Shown here piece by piece: positions 8,234 to 17,079 of a DNA stretch of 64,000 bases (its first letter is position 1; the number at the start of each line of letters is the position of its first letter). Position numbers and translations under genes: made by a program. The notes beneath the pieces are model-generated. The model did no database searches. It saw nothing but the letters and a program-made list of their open reading frames with translations, and was not told the DNA's origin. The DNA is from Aquimarina sp. RZ0 (lineage in GTDB: Bacteria > Bacteroidota > Bacteroidia > Flavobacteriales > Flavobacteriaceae), in assembly GCF_008370685.1 (NCBI RefSeq), contig NZ_VTZU01000038.1:1-64000 (forward strand). Reading direction: 5' to 3'.

Positions 8234-10105
8234 TTGAACAAAACTAAGCTGAAAACTATCGCGATGATTCCCGCGAGATATGCCGCATCTCGGTTTCCTG
8301 GAAAGTTGATGCAGGATCTAGGTGGGAAAACAGTTATTCTAAGAACGTATGAAGCCGCTGTTAGTACATCACTATTTGATGATGTTTATGTGGTTACAGA
8401 TAATGAAATCATTTTTGATGAAATTTCTTCTCATGGTGGAAAAGCTATCATGAGTGTTAAAGAGCATGATTGCGGAAGTGATAGAATAGCAGAGGCTGTT
8501 GAAAAAATGGATATTGACATTGTTGTAAATGTCCAGGGAGATGAACCATTTACCGAGAGAGAAAGTCTGGAGAAAGTACTAGAAGTCTTTAAAGGAGACG
8601 ATGCAGATCGGATTGATTTAGCAAGCCTAATGACTCCTATGAATGATTGGGATGATATCGTGAATTCTAATAGTGTAAAAGTAATTGTAGATAGAGATAA
8701 TTATGCTTTGTATTTTTCTCGTGCTCCTATACCATATCCCAGAGATAAAAAAATACATCATACATATTATAAGCATAAGGGAATTTATGCGTTTAGAAAA
8801 CAAGCGATATTAGATTTTTACCACTTACCCATGAGGACATTAGAAGCTTCAGAAAAAATCGAATGTATACGATTTCTGGAGTATGGTAAAAATATCAAAA
8901 TGGTAGAAACGAAGCACGAAGGTGTAGAAATAGATACTCCGGAAGATTTGGAAAAAGCAAAAAAAATAATAAATAAGGAAACTTTTTTGAATATAGAAGC
9001 TACAATTACGAAGAAAAAACAATCTATTCACAAGAATTTTCCGATGGTACCAAGAGTAGTATTTGGAAATGGTTCTTTTGATCAATTGAAAGAAATTATT
9101 TCTCCTGAACGCAAAAATGGAGCACCGTTTATTTATTTAATCGATGATGTTTTTAAAAATAATACGGTATTTATTGAGAATAGAATACAATTATCTGGTA
9201 ATGACAAAATAGTATATGTCTCAACAGAAGAAGAGCCAAAAACGGCTCAAGTAGATATTTTGGTTTCTGAAATTAAAGACGAATTTTCATTTTTACCCAG
9301 TGGTATTATTGGTATTGGTGGTGGATCTGTTATGGATCTGGCAAAAGCAGTAGCTATAATGCTTAATAATCCAGGAAGTGCGACTAAATATCAAGGATGG
9401 GATCTAGTTCATAATAGATCAGTATATCATGTAGGTATTCCAACTATTTCGGGAACAGGAGCAGAGGTGTCACGCACTACAGTGCTTACAGGTCCAGAAC
9501 GTAAACTGGGTATTAATTCTGATTTTACACCTTTTGATCAGGTAATATTAGATCCTGAATTGACAATAAATGTTCCTAAGGATCAATGGTTTTATACAGG
9601 TATGGATTGTTATATACATTGTATAGAATCGTTAAATGGTACTTTTTTGAATGCTTTTAGCCAAAGTTATGGCGAAAAGGCTTTTGATTTGTGCAAAGAA
9701 ATTTTTTTAGAAGATACGTTGGATAAGATGGAGGCTAGCGAAAAACTAATGATGGCTTCTTGGCATGGTGGTATGAGCATTGCTTATTCTCAGGTAGGAG
9801 TTGCTCATGCTATGAGTTATGGGCTTGCATATGTTTTGGGCACTAAACACGGGATAGGTAATTGTATAGTATTTGATAAGTTAGGTAAATACTACCCTGA
9901 AGGAGTGGCTCTATTTAAGAGAATGAAAGAGATTCATAATATTCATCTTCCTACAGGTGTCTGCACTAATGTAACAGAAGAGCAATTGGATACAATGGTA
10001 TCTGTAGCACTTGGGTTGGTGCCATTATGGGAGAATGCATTGGGTAAAAACTGGCAAGATGAAATAAACGCAGATATTCTTAAAGCAATTTATCGTACAT
10101 TGTAA
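8234..10105 (+). CDS. Fusion of CMP-Kdo synthetase (KdsB) and iron-containing alcohol dehydrogenase
   Basis: The N-terminal part (about 1-245) is a 3-deoxy-manno-octulosonate cytidylyltransferase, with MIPARYAASRFPGK (11-24) and QGDEP (101-105). It would activate Kdo with CTP for lipopolysaccharide assembly. Residues about 268-623 form a group III iron-containing alcohol dehydrogenase with the nucleotide-binding GGGSVMD (362-368). All four metal ligands are present: Asp458, His462, His525 and His539. The dehydrogenase resembles KdnB of Shewanella, which oxidises Kdo at C8 on the way to 8-amino-Kdo; no KdnA-like aminotransferase is in the window. I kept the TTG start because the next ATG (codon 11) would remove the first beta-strand. 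Downstream, an acyltransferase gene follows after 33 bases. Confidence 0.88.
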   Translation: MNKTKLKTIAMIPARYAASRFPGKLMQDLGGKTVILRTYEAAVSTSLFDDVYVVTDNEIIFDEISSHGGKAIMSVKEHDCGSDRIAEAVEKMDIDIVVNVQGDEPFTERESLEKVLEVFKGDDADRIDLASLMTPMNDWDDIVNSNSVKVIVDRDNYALYFSRAPIPYPRDKKIHHTYYKHKGIYAFRKQAILDFYHLPMRTLEASEKIECIRFLEYGKNIKMVETKHEGVEIDTPEDLEKAKKIINKETFLNIEATITKKKQSIHKNFPMVPRVVFGNGSFDQLKEIISPERKNGAPFIYLIDDVFKNNTVFIENRIQLSGNDKIVYVSTEEEPKTAQVDILVSEIKDEFSFLPSGIIGIGGGSVMDLAKAVAIMLNNPGSATKYQGWDLVHNRSVYHVGIPTISGTGAEVSRTTVLTGPERKLGINSDFTPFDQVILDPELTINVPKDQWFYTGMDCYIHCIESLNGTFLNAFSQSYGEKAFDLCKEIFLEDTLDKMEASEKLMMASWHGGMSIAYSQVGVAHAMSYGLAYVLGTKHGIGNCIVFDKLGKYYPEGVALFKRMKEIHNIHLPTGVCTNVTEEQLDTMVSVALGLVPLWENALGKNWQDEINADILKAIYRTL

Positions 10106-10138
10106 TTTTATCTTTTCAAAAATTATCTAAAGTTTATT

Positions 10139-10696
10139 ATGAAACGACTCTCATCTTTTATTTATCATAAGATTCTGGGATGGAAGATGATAGGCGATTT
10201 TGACAAAGAAAATATAAAAAAGTGTGTTGTTATCGCTGTACCTCATACAAGCTGGCATGACTTTTATATGGGACTGTTGATTCGTCAGGTAGATGATATT
10301 AAGATTAGTTTTATGGGCAAGAAAGAACTATTTAGATGGCCGTTAGGATGGTATTTTAAAAGAGTAGGAGGTATACCGCTAGATAGAACTTCGGGTCAGA
10401 ATAAGGTAGATGCAATAGCTAAAGAGTTTGAGAAAAGAAACGAACTTAGACTTACATTGGCGCCAGAAGGGACCAGAAAGAAAGTATCATCTTGGAAAAC
10501 CGGATTTTATTATATAGCAAAAGCAGCCAATGTCCCCATTATTATGGTAACATTCGACTTTGGGAAAAAGCAAAACGTAATTTCAGCACCGTTTTATCCA
10601 ACAGATGATATTGAACAAGATCTTCAATTCATGTATAGTTTTTTTAAGGATGTAAAAGGAAAAATTCCAGAATATAGTTTTACTCCAGATACTTAG
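10139..10696 (+). CDS. 1-acyl-sn-glycerol-3-phosphate acyltransferase-like protein
   Basis: A 185-residue PlsC-superfamily acyltransferase. The catalytic HX4D motif is seen in VPHTSWHDF, followed by FMGKKELFRWPLGW, the block GGIPLDR, and the substrate-binding block APEGTRKK. It has no clear membrane helix of its own. The short form is common in Bacteroidota, where the acceptor is not defined. Standing 33 bases after the Kdo-activating fusion gene, it may act on lipid A or another envelope lipid (inference). Its stop codon overlaps that of the convergent gene at 10693. Confidence 0.87.
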   Translation: MKRLSSFIYHKILGWKMIGDFDKENIKKCVVIAVPHTSWHDFYMGLLIRQVDDIKISFMGKKELFRWPLGWYFKRVGGIPLDRTSGQNKVDAIAKEFEKRNELRLTLAPEGTRKKVSSWKTGFYYIAKAANVPIIMVTFDFGKKQNVISAPFYPTDDIEQDLQFMYSFFKDVKGKIPEYSFTPDT

Positions 10697-11211
10697 AATT
10701 TTCGTGTATTTTCTTCCTTAATCTCTTGCTTTTCTTCTTTCTCTTTGGTTTTTTCTTCAACATTTCCTCCTCCAAAAATTAATTCAGTACTGGAAAAGGT
10801 AGTTCCAAAAGTTTTAGTAGCCAAATATACTTGCGAAATTGCGCTTTCTACTTGTTCCGGAGTGAGCTCTTTTAAAGGGTGAACATATGCAGACCATAGA
10901 ATCCCATTAGATATAGCATATTTAACATCCAGTGCAGAGTGAAAATTAGCTGTCAAAGAATCTAACAATAAATCTTTATCCAAATTCCCGGAATCTGTAA
11001 TAGGTGCAATAATTCGCATGCGATTATTAGTAGCATCAGTGATACAAAGCATCGGTACTTCTTTATACACGAATTGCCAGTTACCAGTCACTCCACCAAG
11101 GGTATCTGCATTTTTAGTTATAATTTCACCAAGGACATCATTATTCATGTGCTGTTGGGAATAAGAAAATAAACTAATAGAGAATAAGGCAATGAAAATC
11201 AGTTGCTTCAT
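10693..11211 (-). CDS. Exported hypothetical protein with charged C-terminal tail
   Basis: A 172-residue protein with a signal peptide (about 1-18, ending SLFSYSQQ) and a compact mixed alpha/beta body. The region NWQFVYKEVPMLCITDATNNRM recalls small bacterial chaperone-like folds, but I cannot name the family. The last 25 residues are almost entirely Glu and Lys. The gene is convergent with the acyltransferase gene and their stop codons overlap. Confidence 0.7.
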   Translation of the reverse strand: MKQLIFIALFSISLFSYSQQHMNNDVLGEIITKNADTLGGVTGNWQFVYKEVPMLCITDATNNRMRIIAPITDSGNLDKDLLLDSLTANFHSALDVKYAISNGILWSAYVHPLKELTPEQVESAISQVYLATKTFGTTFSSTELIFGGGNVEEKTKEKEEKQEIKEENTRKF

Positions 11212-11258
11212 AGTAGTGCTAATTTTTATTTCTGTCGAAACATTACAATAAACATAAC

Positions 11259-11286
11259 AAAAAAAGATTACCTTATTAAGGTAATC
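11259..11286 (-). terminator. Rho-independent terminator after the YebC gene
   Basis: On the minus strand the perfect stem GATTACCTT/AAGGTAATC, with a two-base loop, is followed by a run of T. It lies 29 bases beyond the stop of the YebC gene. Confidence 0.8.
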
Positions 11287-11314
11287 TCTTTAATAATTAC
11301 AATTATTTTGTTTT

Positions 11315-12040
11315 TTAGCTCTCAGAAAAAGATTCTTCCATCGTATGATATACATTTTGAACATCATCATCTTCTTCAATCTTTTCTAATAACTTCTCTA
11401 CATCGGCAGCTTGTTCTGCAGATATTTTTTTAGTGACTTGCGGGATACGTTCAAAACCGGAGGATAGAATTTCGATACTTCTGCTTTCTAGCTCTTTCTG
11501 GATAGCACCAAAACTCTCGAAAGGCGCATATATTAATATACCATCATCATCCTGAAAAACTTCTTCTGCTCCAAAATCAATAAACTCGAGTTCTAATTCT
11601 TCTGGATCAAGACCTTCACCATTGATTCTGAAATTACAGGTATGATCAAACATAAATTCTACCGAGCCCGATGTACCGAGATTTCCATCACATTTATTAA
11701 AATACGATCTGATATTTGCTACAGTTCTGTTATTATTATCCGTAGCTGTTTCTACCAGAATTGCAATACCGTGGGGAGCGTAACCTTCAAACAACACTTC
11801 TTTATAATCTCCCTGATCTTTATCCGAAGCTTTTTTGATAGCACGCTCTACATTATCCTTTGGCATATTCACAGACTTAGCATTTTGTATAACTGCTCTT
11901 AGTCTGGAATTAGAAGCAGGATCAGGTCCTCCTTCTTTTACAGCCATTACAATGTCTTTACCTATTCTCGTAAATGCTTTGGCCATTGCCGACCAGCGTT
12001 TCATTTTACGTGCTTTTCTGAATTCAAAAGCTCTTCCCAT
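11315..12040 (-). CDS. YebC/PmpR family DNA-binding transcriptional regulator
   Basis: A 241-residue cytosolic protein of the YebC/PmpR family, also implicated in translation of proline-rich sequences in some bacteria. It begins MGRAFEFRKARKMKRWSAMA and contains SRLRAVIQNAKSVNMPKDNVERAIKK in its N-terminal helical domain (helices roughly 25-75). The EGYAPHGIAILVE block is in domain 2 and the acidic LLEKIEEDDDVQNVY block is near the end. Length is that of the family. It is a single gene with its own terminator. Confidence 0.93.
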   Translation of the reverse strand: MGRAFEFRKARKMKRWSAMAKAFTRIGKDIVMAVKEGGPDPASNSRLRAVIQNAKSVNMPKDNVERAIKKASDKDQGDYKEVLFEGYAPHGIAILVETATDNNNRTVANIRSYFNKCDGNLGTSGSVEFMFDHTCNFRINGEGLDPEELELEFIDFGAEEVFQDDDGILIYAPFESFGAIQKELESRSIEILSSGFERIPQVTKKISAEQAADVEKLLEKIEEDDDVQNVYHTMEESFSES

Positions 12041-12112
12041 AATATAATTTTAAGATCTAAAATACAAACATAAGTAGAATGGTTTTTTTTAACAAACTCA
12101 ATGAGAATGAAT

Positions 12113-12403
12113 TTAAGAATCTCCTACGATGATTTCATCAATTGTCTTGGCAAGTGCAAAATCAATTTCTGTAACACCTCCTGCATCGTGAGTTGACAAG
12201 CTGATTGCTAGTTTATTGTAAACATTAGCCCAATCGGGGTGATGTTGCTGTGCTTCAGCCTCAAAAGCGATGCGTGCCATTACAGAAAAAGCATCTTTAA
12301 AATCATTAAATTCAAAGGTTGTATGTATTGCGTTATCTTGATATTCCCATCCATCAATACTTTTTAGACGTTCCTGTATTTCTTGTTCTGATAGCTTTTT
12401 CAT
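12113..12403 (-). CDS. phhB: 4a-hydroxytetrahydrobiopterin dehydratase
   Basis: A 96-residue pterin-4a-carbinolamine dehydratase, which regenerates the tetrahydropterin cofactor used by aromatic amino acid hydroxylases. The signature is HHPDWANVYNKLAISLSTHDAGGVT, with the catalytic His pair in QQHHPDW and the later His in STHDAGG (about residues 53-77). Length fits. No phenylalanine hydroxylase gene is in the window. Confidence 0.92.
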   Translation of the reverse strand: MKKLSEQEIQERLKSIDGWEYQDNAIHTTFEFNDFKDAFSVMARIAFEAEAQQHHPDWANVYNKLAISLSTHDAGGVTEIDFALAKTIDEIIVGDS

Positions 12404-12458
12404 GTTCGGTATGATTAGTGTTTTTTTATGTTTTATTTCAATTTAGGGTAGTCCATTT

Positions 12459-13394
12459 TTATTTTAAGCCTAATTCCTCTCTAAGAACTTCATCATGATT
12501 ACTGTTTTTACCCCAATACGGTGATTTAATTCTTTTAATTTTAATAGCTTTTGTAGTTAATTCTTTAGCACTAGCTCCAAAACCACTTTTGAATGTTTCA
12601 CTCCAACTTTCGATTTCATAGGGAAAAGTTTTATTGAAGGTAATATTTATTGTTCTGCTTAGAGTTGGATATTCAATGGTATATGTATAAAAATCATTTT
12701 CGTTCTGTAAGTTGGCTATGGCACTATATGCTTTAATTTCTTTATGTCTAAGCCTGCAATATTCAAAAGAAGGTATAATCTCTATATTTCCCTTGGGTAA
12801 ATTATCTGGATCAATTCTTATTTTTGTCCACAGTTCATTTTCTAGGATAGTTTTGTTCAGACTAAATTCCTGATCCGCTTCTCCTTGAAAATAGGAGTGA
12901 GACAATATTTCATATTGTTCACGATTGTTTAGCTGTGCATATACGTGTCCGCACCATTCTTGCATAGAGCTCGAAATCTTAAGTGCATGTTGATTATCTG
13001 ATACAGGATAAAATGTACTTTGCATAATTGAGTACGGATAAATGCCCGTATTAAATTTTTTAGTGGCATTGAGTTTAAGCACAGGGATATTTGTATCATT
13101 TTGATCGTCTGCTTTTACCTGTTCTCTGGACAAAAAATCTTCTGTGACATAGATAAGTACAGTTTTTCCTTTTCTAATTTCTCCATATCTGGCTTGCTCA
13201 AGCTGATATGACGTTATTTCTGCAGTACCTGAGTACCAATATTTTTTGAAATCTTCAGAAAGCTCTTTAGCAGGTTTTTTGATTTGCACAGGTTTTTCGG
13301 TAGTAGTTTTGATTGCTTTATCCGCTTTTATATTACTACAAGCAATAATTACTAATATGCCTAATATTCCAAATAATAGCAGTGACTTTTTCAT
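12459..13394 (-). CDS. Conserved hypothetical lipoprotein
   Basis: A 311-residue protein with a lipoprotein signal (hydrophobic run ending LVIIACS; lipobox Cys19). After a Lys/Pro-rich linker (about 35-45) comes a single beta-rich domain beginning YWYSGTAEITSYQL. Related proteins in Flavobacteriaceae are sometimes mislabelled as septum formation inhibitor Maf; this one has no Maf motif, and the genuine maf gene lies nearby at 14434. Function unknown; probably attached to the outer membrane or exposed in the periplasm. Confidence 0.75.
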   Translation of the reverse strand: MKKSLLLFGILGILVIIACSNIKADKAIKTTTEKPVQIKKPAKELSEDFKKYWYSGTAEITSYQLEQARYGEIRKGKTVLIYVTEDFLSREQVKADDQNDTNIPVLKLNATKKFNTGIYPYSIMQSTFYPVSDNQHALKISSSMQEWCGHVYAQLNNREQYEILSHSYFQGEADQEFSLNKTILENELWTKIRIDPDNLPKGNIEIIPSFEYCRLRHKEIKAYSAIANLQNENDFYTYTIEYPTLSRTINITFNKTFPYEIESWSETFKSGFGASAKELTTKAIKIKRIKSPYWGKNSNHDEVLREELGLK

Positions 13395-13620
13395 ACTATA
13401 ATTTTTTTAAAATCTTTAACATGGCAAATTACAATAAAGCTATGAGCTGGCAATTTCAATTAACGTTTTGGTAACGACTGTTTCTTAAATAATTCTGCTT
13501 TTAAAAAAAGGTTTGATGCATTTTAGAGGTAACAAATCCGATAGTAAAGACATTAATTATTGAAGAATTGACTTAAAAATAATTGTCGATTTATAAAATA
13601 ACTTTTAAAAATGTATTATT

Positions 13621-14367
13621 ATGAAAACTTTTTTTAAATCTTTAGGGATTCTTTTTCTTATTTCAATATTCATTTCTTGTGAGGTAAATGAATATGAGCT
13701 AGTTGAAGAAAATGAGATCGAATTATCCAATAATAATATCAATATTGAAAAAACTATTAGTGATCCTGAATGCACTAGAATAGTTGGATCACCAGACCCT
13801 GTATGCTTTACAGGTGATAGAGAATATTCGGTTAGACATTCTTTTGGTGATGGAGCAGCAATCCGTTGGTCAATAAGAAGTGGTAATGGAGTTTTTATTA
13901 TTGGCTCTGCCACAAGTAATTTTGTTACTATAAGGTTTACTAGTCAATTTAGAGGTGGAGAAATACAAGTAATAGTAGGAAATTGTACTTCAATATTAGA
14001 ATTAAGTTCCTGCGGAGTAGTAGAATGCCCTCCAAATACTGCACCCGCCAGACCAGGAGCAATAACTTTTGATATATTTTTGGGATCAAGACCTAATAAT
14101 GGCGATTTTTGTACTAATACCGTATCAAATGCACTCTGGGTATCTAATGTTGAATGTGCAGTAGATTATATATGGACAATCAGTCCATCAGGTTTTGGTA
14201 TTAAACTAGAAAAAAGTCCAGTTCATCCAGCTACAGCATTAGTCGAAGTGAATCAACCAGGAGAATATATTGTTTCAGTCAAAGCAGTTAGTGCGAGTGG
14301 TCTGATCAGTACTGCAAGGTCAATTAGTTTGATAGCAGAAAATTGTAATAACGGGGGTATTTTCTAA
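13621..14367 (+). CDS. Exported lipoprotein with PKD/Ig-like domains
   Basis: A 248-residue protein with a lipobox (SIFISCEV, Cys20). The mature part has two beta-sandwich-like segments. The first (about 55-125) contains ECTRIVGSPDPVCFTGDREY and RGGEIQVIVGNC. The second (about 140-240) has DYIWTISPSGFGI and NQPGEYIVSVKAVSASG, the latter typical of PKD or Ig-like folds. Several Cys residues could form disulphides. It looks like a surface adhesin or scaffold module. It has no T9SS tail and I do not recognise a specific family. Confidence 0.7.
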   Translation: MKTFFKSLGILFLISIFISCEVNEYELVEENEIELSNNNINIEKTISDPECTRIVGSPDPVCFTGDREYSVRHSFGDGAAIRWSIRSGNGVFIIGSATSNFVTIRFTSQFRGGEIQVIVGNCTSILELSSCGVVECPPNTAPARPGAITFDIFLGSRPNNGDFCTNTVSNALWVSNVECAVDYIWTISPSGFGIKLEKSPVHPATALVEVNQPGEYIVSVKAVSASGLISTARSISLIAENCNNGGIF

Positions 14368-14394
14368 TCTTGTTAACGTTTAATATTCAATAGT

Positions 14395-14432
14395 CTTATA
14401 TCCAACCTACAGTATTTTAGGTTGGATATAAG
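14395..14432. terminator. Perfect hairpin between convergent genes
   Basis: CTTATATCCAACCT at 14395-14408 pairs perfectly with 14419-14432 around a 10-base loop, exactly between the convergent stop codons at 14367 and 14434. There is no long T-run, so it may be a bidirectional terminator of low strength or an RNA-stabilising hairpin. Confidence 0.65.
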
Positions 14433-14433
14433 G

Positions 14434-15021
14434 CTATGATTTTACAATTTCAATTAACGTATCATAAACAAGTTGAACAGGCAATCCCATTACATTAAAA
14501 TAACTGCCATCAATATGAGTAATACCAATATAACCAATCCATTCCTGAATCCCATACGCTCCGGCCTTATCTAATGGAGAAAAATTATCTACATAGTATG
14601 TTATTTCTTCCTGAGTAAGTTCTTTAAATGTGACCTCGGTTTTTTGATTAATAATCCTAGTTGTATTGATTGTTTTAAAACATACTGAGGTAATTACCTG
14701 ATGGGTGTCACCAGATAGAGAGGCTATCATATGTTTAGCTTGCGCGTGAGATTTTGGCTTTCCTATAGCTTTATCTTTATGCCATACAATAGTATCGCTA
14801 GTTACCAAAATATCATTTGATTTTAGAGAGGTAAAAGCGTCTGATTTTAATTTGGCAAGATAATCTGATATTTCTTCAGCTTGTAAGTTGTCAGGATAGA
14901 TTTCATCAATTTCTTTTAGCCGAATTGTAAAATTCAAGCCTAAGTCTTTAAAGAATTGCTGTCTTCTAGGTGATCCGGATGCAAGTATAAGATTATAATC
15001 TTTAAGTACTTCTTTTAGCAT
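14434..15021 (-). CDS. maf: Maf-like nucleotide pyrophosphatase
   Basis: A 195-residue Maf/Ham1-type house-cleaning pyrophosphatase, hydrolysing dTTP/UTP or modified nucleotides. The family motif LASGSPRRQQF (about 13-23) is followed by the TSDTIVWHKDKAIGKPKS block with the catalytic Asp in TSDT. The later DKAGAYGIQ and SYFNVMGLPV blocks are also present. The next gene upstream, the UbiA-like one, ends three bases before this start, so they form one unit, an arrangement common in Flavobacteriaceae. Confidence 0.93.
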   Translation of the reverse strand: MLKEVLKDYNLILASGSPRRQQFFKDLGLNFTIRLKEIDEIYPDNLQAEEISDYLAKLKSDAFTSLKSNDILVTSDTIVWHKDKAIGKPKSHAQAKHMIASLSGDTHQVITSVCFKTINTTRIINQKTEVTFKELTQEEITYYVDNFSPLDKAGAYGIQEWIGYIGITHIDGSYFNVMGLPVQLVYDTLIEIVKS

Positions 15022-15024
15022 AGT

Positions 15025-15921
15025 TTATTTTAAAATAAATTGGTATAGTAATAATGATAGCGAAGCCGTAAATAATACAATTTTAAGAATAACACTAAGT
15101 ATATTAAAGTGCTTATTAGTTTCTGCGTTCCAGCTTTTAAACATAAATAGTAACAAGGGCGCAATTATAAATCCTAAAACCGAAATAACAGCTATGGTAT
15201 TGCTAAAGAGATAGGTGTAGATGTAATAAATAACAAATCCCAGAGGAATAATAATTAATCCGCTTATAAGTTTTACCGTTCGGTCTTTTCCCAGCGTAAT
15301 TGGAATCGTGTTTAACCCTGCATTATGGTCTTTATCCATGGTGATGCAATCTTTAGTAATCTCTCTTATGACAGTAATAATGAATGCGAATATTGCATAA
15401 TCCATTACGATAGAAAAAAATACGGTTTGAGAAGCTCTGTTTTTGTCTGTTATGGCAGGTAATAAGTCAAAAATAGGAATTACAATGAGACTTAAAGCTA
15501 TGAGTACTCCTATAATCAGATTTTTTAGAATTATTATTTCTTTCAGATAAGAGGCATATATATAGAATACTCCAGAAATAATTATAAATAAAGCAACAAA
15601 ACCAGGTCTGCCAATTAAATTACTCATATAAAACCCGATCAATACTCCAATAACATTGAATATAATAAACCATAGATTAGCAGCTTTTTCTGAAATAACC
15701 CCATTTAGTAAGCCATTAGTATGCTCAGAGGTGTAAATTTCGATACCAATATTTCCGGCAGCAGTAATGCATATAGTAGACAATACCAATAGGGTAATCC
15801 CGAAACCATTTAAAGTAATATCGATACCAAAAGGGTCAAAAAGACCATATTTCACACATAACTGTGCAATAGCGATAAGGAATAGGTTATCAAATTTGAT
15901 AAGCTTTAAGAATGGATACAT
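15025..15921 (-). CDS. UbiA-family prenyltransferase-like membrane protein, first Asp motif lost
   Basis: A 298-residue protein with about eight to nine membrane helices, arranged as in UbiA prenyltransferases. Flavobacterial homologues beside maf are annotated as geranylgeranylglycerol-phosphate geranylgeranyltransferase. The second Asp-rich motif is present (REITKDCITMDKDHNAG, about 186-202). The first, normally of the form NDxxDxxxD after AAG, reads NIGIEIYTSEHTN (about 56-68) and lacks the aspartates that hold Mg-diphosphate. I re-read the bases here and see no frameshift. It may have changed substrate or lost activity. Confidence 0.8.
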   Translation of the reverse strand: MYPFLKLIKFDNLFLIAIAQLCVKYGLFDPFGIDITLNGFGITLLVLSTICITAAGNIGIEIYTSEHTNGLLNGVISEKAANLWFIIFNVIGVLIGFYMSNLIGRPGFVALFIIISGVFYIYASYLKEIIILKNLIIGVLIALSLIVIPIFDLLPAITDKNRASQTVFFSIVMDYAIFAFIITVIREITKDCITMDKDHNAGLNTIPITLGKDRTVKLISGLIIIPLGFVIYYIYTYLFSNTIAVISVLGFIIAPLLLFMFKSWNAETNKHFNILSVILKIVLFTASLSLLLYQFILK

Positions 15922-16257
15922 AAAAAGGATTAAATCAATTAGTCCGCAAATGTAATAATTAATCTTTTCTAAACCGTATGAGTCAATTGTTGTTGATGGA
16001 TAAAATTTGGCAGTATTATTCGTTTTTGACTCATTCTTTAGGAATAAAGTTTATTGTGTAGAATACTACCAATTCTGCTTTAAAAATACTGAAATGAAAA
16101 GAAACATTTTTTTGAAGTACAAAAACAGGTAACAAATTTGAATAGATATTTTTTAGGTTAGAATTGAATAATTAAGGGATATTTGAAAAAAAATATAAAA
16201 AGTAGGGTAACATTTTAAATACTTATGACATTAATTAGAAATGATAAATAAACAGAA
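15922..16257. other. Intergenic stretch without a supported gene
   Basis: 336 AT-rich bases between the divergent UbiA-like gene and the repeat-containing surface protein gene. It contains a weak inverted pair, TGAGTCAA/TTGACTCA, near 15979 and 16025. I see no coding frame, RNA gene or clear promoter. Confidence 0.45.
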
Positions 16258-17079
16258 ATGAAAAAAATACTTTTATTGATTGGATTCGGAGTTACTTTTG
16301 GATTAAGTGCTCAAAATAGGCTAGAATCAACAGGAAATGTTGGTGTCGGAACTCTCACACCCAGTGATAAATTAACAATAGAGAGTGAAAATAGTTATGC
16401 AAACTTAAGATTAACAAGAAAGGGAAGCAATCCGGCAGATTTTAGAATTTGGTCTGGTTATGGGCAGCTAGAGTTTAGAAATTCATTAAATGAAGTAAAA
16501 TTATCTTTGGATGATAATGGAAATTTAGGGTTAGGAACCATTATGCCCAGTGATAAATTGACGATAGAGAACGAAAATAGTTATGCAAACTTAAGATTGA
16601 CCAGAAAAGGAAGTAATCCGGCAGATTTTAGAATTTGGTCTGGTTATGGGCAATTAGAGTTTAGAAATTCATCAAATGAAGTAAAATTATTGATTAGAGA
16701 TAATGGTAATGTTGGTATAGGTACATTATCTCCCGGTTCGTGGAAACTAGCTGTGAATGGTAATATAAGAGCAAAAGAGATTAAGGTGGAGACAGGTTGG
16801 TCTGATTTTGTCTTTTACAAGGACTATGAATTACCTACGCTTGCAGAAGTAGAAAATCATATAAAAGAAAAAGGGCATTTAAAAGATATTCCAAGTGCCG
16901 TTGAAGTTGAGAAAAATGGAATCTTTTTGGGAAAGATGAACGCTAAACTACTTCAGAAGATTGAAGAATTGACTTTGTATACAATACAGCAGCATAAAGA
17001 AATTGAAAAATTAAAATTGCAAAATAAAAAGTTTCTAGAATTGCAATCAAGATTAGAGAAACTAGAGGCTAAAAAATAA
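16258..17079 (+). CDS. Secreted fibre-like protein with tandem repeats and C-terminal coiled coil
   Basis: A 273-residue exported protein (signal about 1-18, ending GLSAQN). Two nearly identical 62-residue repeats (27-88 and 89-150) each start NxGxGTxxPSDKLTIE, the glycine-rich turn pattern of phage-tail-fibre and trimeric adhesin shafts. A third partial unit follows (NVGIGTLSPGSWKL). The C-terminal part (about 180-273), with FVFYKDYELPTLAEVENHI, HLKDIPSAVEV and a Leu/Lys/Glu coiled coil, matches the common Bacteroidota fibre tail that probably trimerises. I expect a surface fibre; no phage genes are near. It appears monocistronic. Confidence 0.8.
   Translation: MKKILLLIGFGVTFGLSAQNRLESTGNVGVGTLTPSDKLTIESENSYANLRLTRKGSNPADFRIWSGYGQLEFRNSLNEVKLSLDDNGNLGLGTIMPSDKLTIENENSYANLRLTRKGSNPADFRIWSGYGQLEFRNSSNEVKLLIRDNGNVGIGTLSPGSWKLAVNGNIRAKEIKVETGWSDFVFYKDYELPTLAEVENHIKEKGHLKDIPSAVEVEKNGIFLGKMNAKLLQKIEELTLYTIQQHKEIEKLKLQNKKFLELQSRLEKLEAKK
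16336..16707 (+). repeat. Two tandem 186 bp coding repeats
   Basis: Units 16336-16521 and 16522-16707 encode the 62-residue repeats of the fibre-like protein and are nearly identical at nucleotide level over their middle (for example NSYANLRLTRKGSNPADFRI in both). This points to recent duplication or ongoing recombination. Confidence 0.85.

Noticed and set aside
8849..9085. Minus-strand open frame inside the KdsB fusion
   Set aside because: It is antisense to a well-conserved region of the fusion gene and has low-complexity Phe/Tyr-rich composition.
11203..11433. Plus-strand open frame of 76 codons
   Set aside because: It crosses the terminator at 11259-11286 and continues antisense into the YebC gene; no family features.
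13605..13913. Minus-strand open frame of 102 codons
   Set aside because: It is antisense to the exported lipoprotein gene at 13621, which has a signal peptide and domain features.
16336..16707. Tandem repeats as a CRISPR array
   Set aside because: The units are 186 bp, in frame and coding, with no spacers; no cas genes are present in the window.
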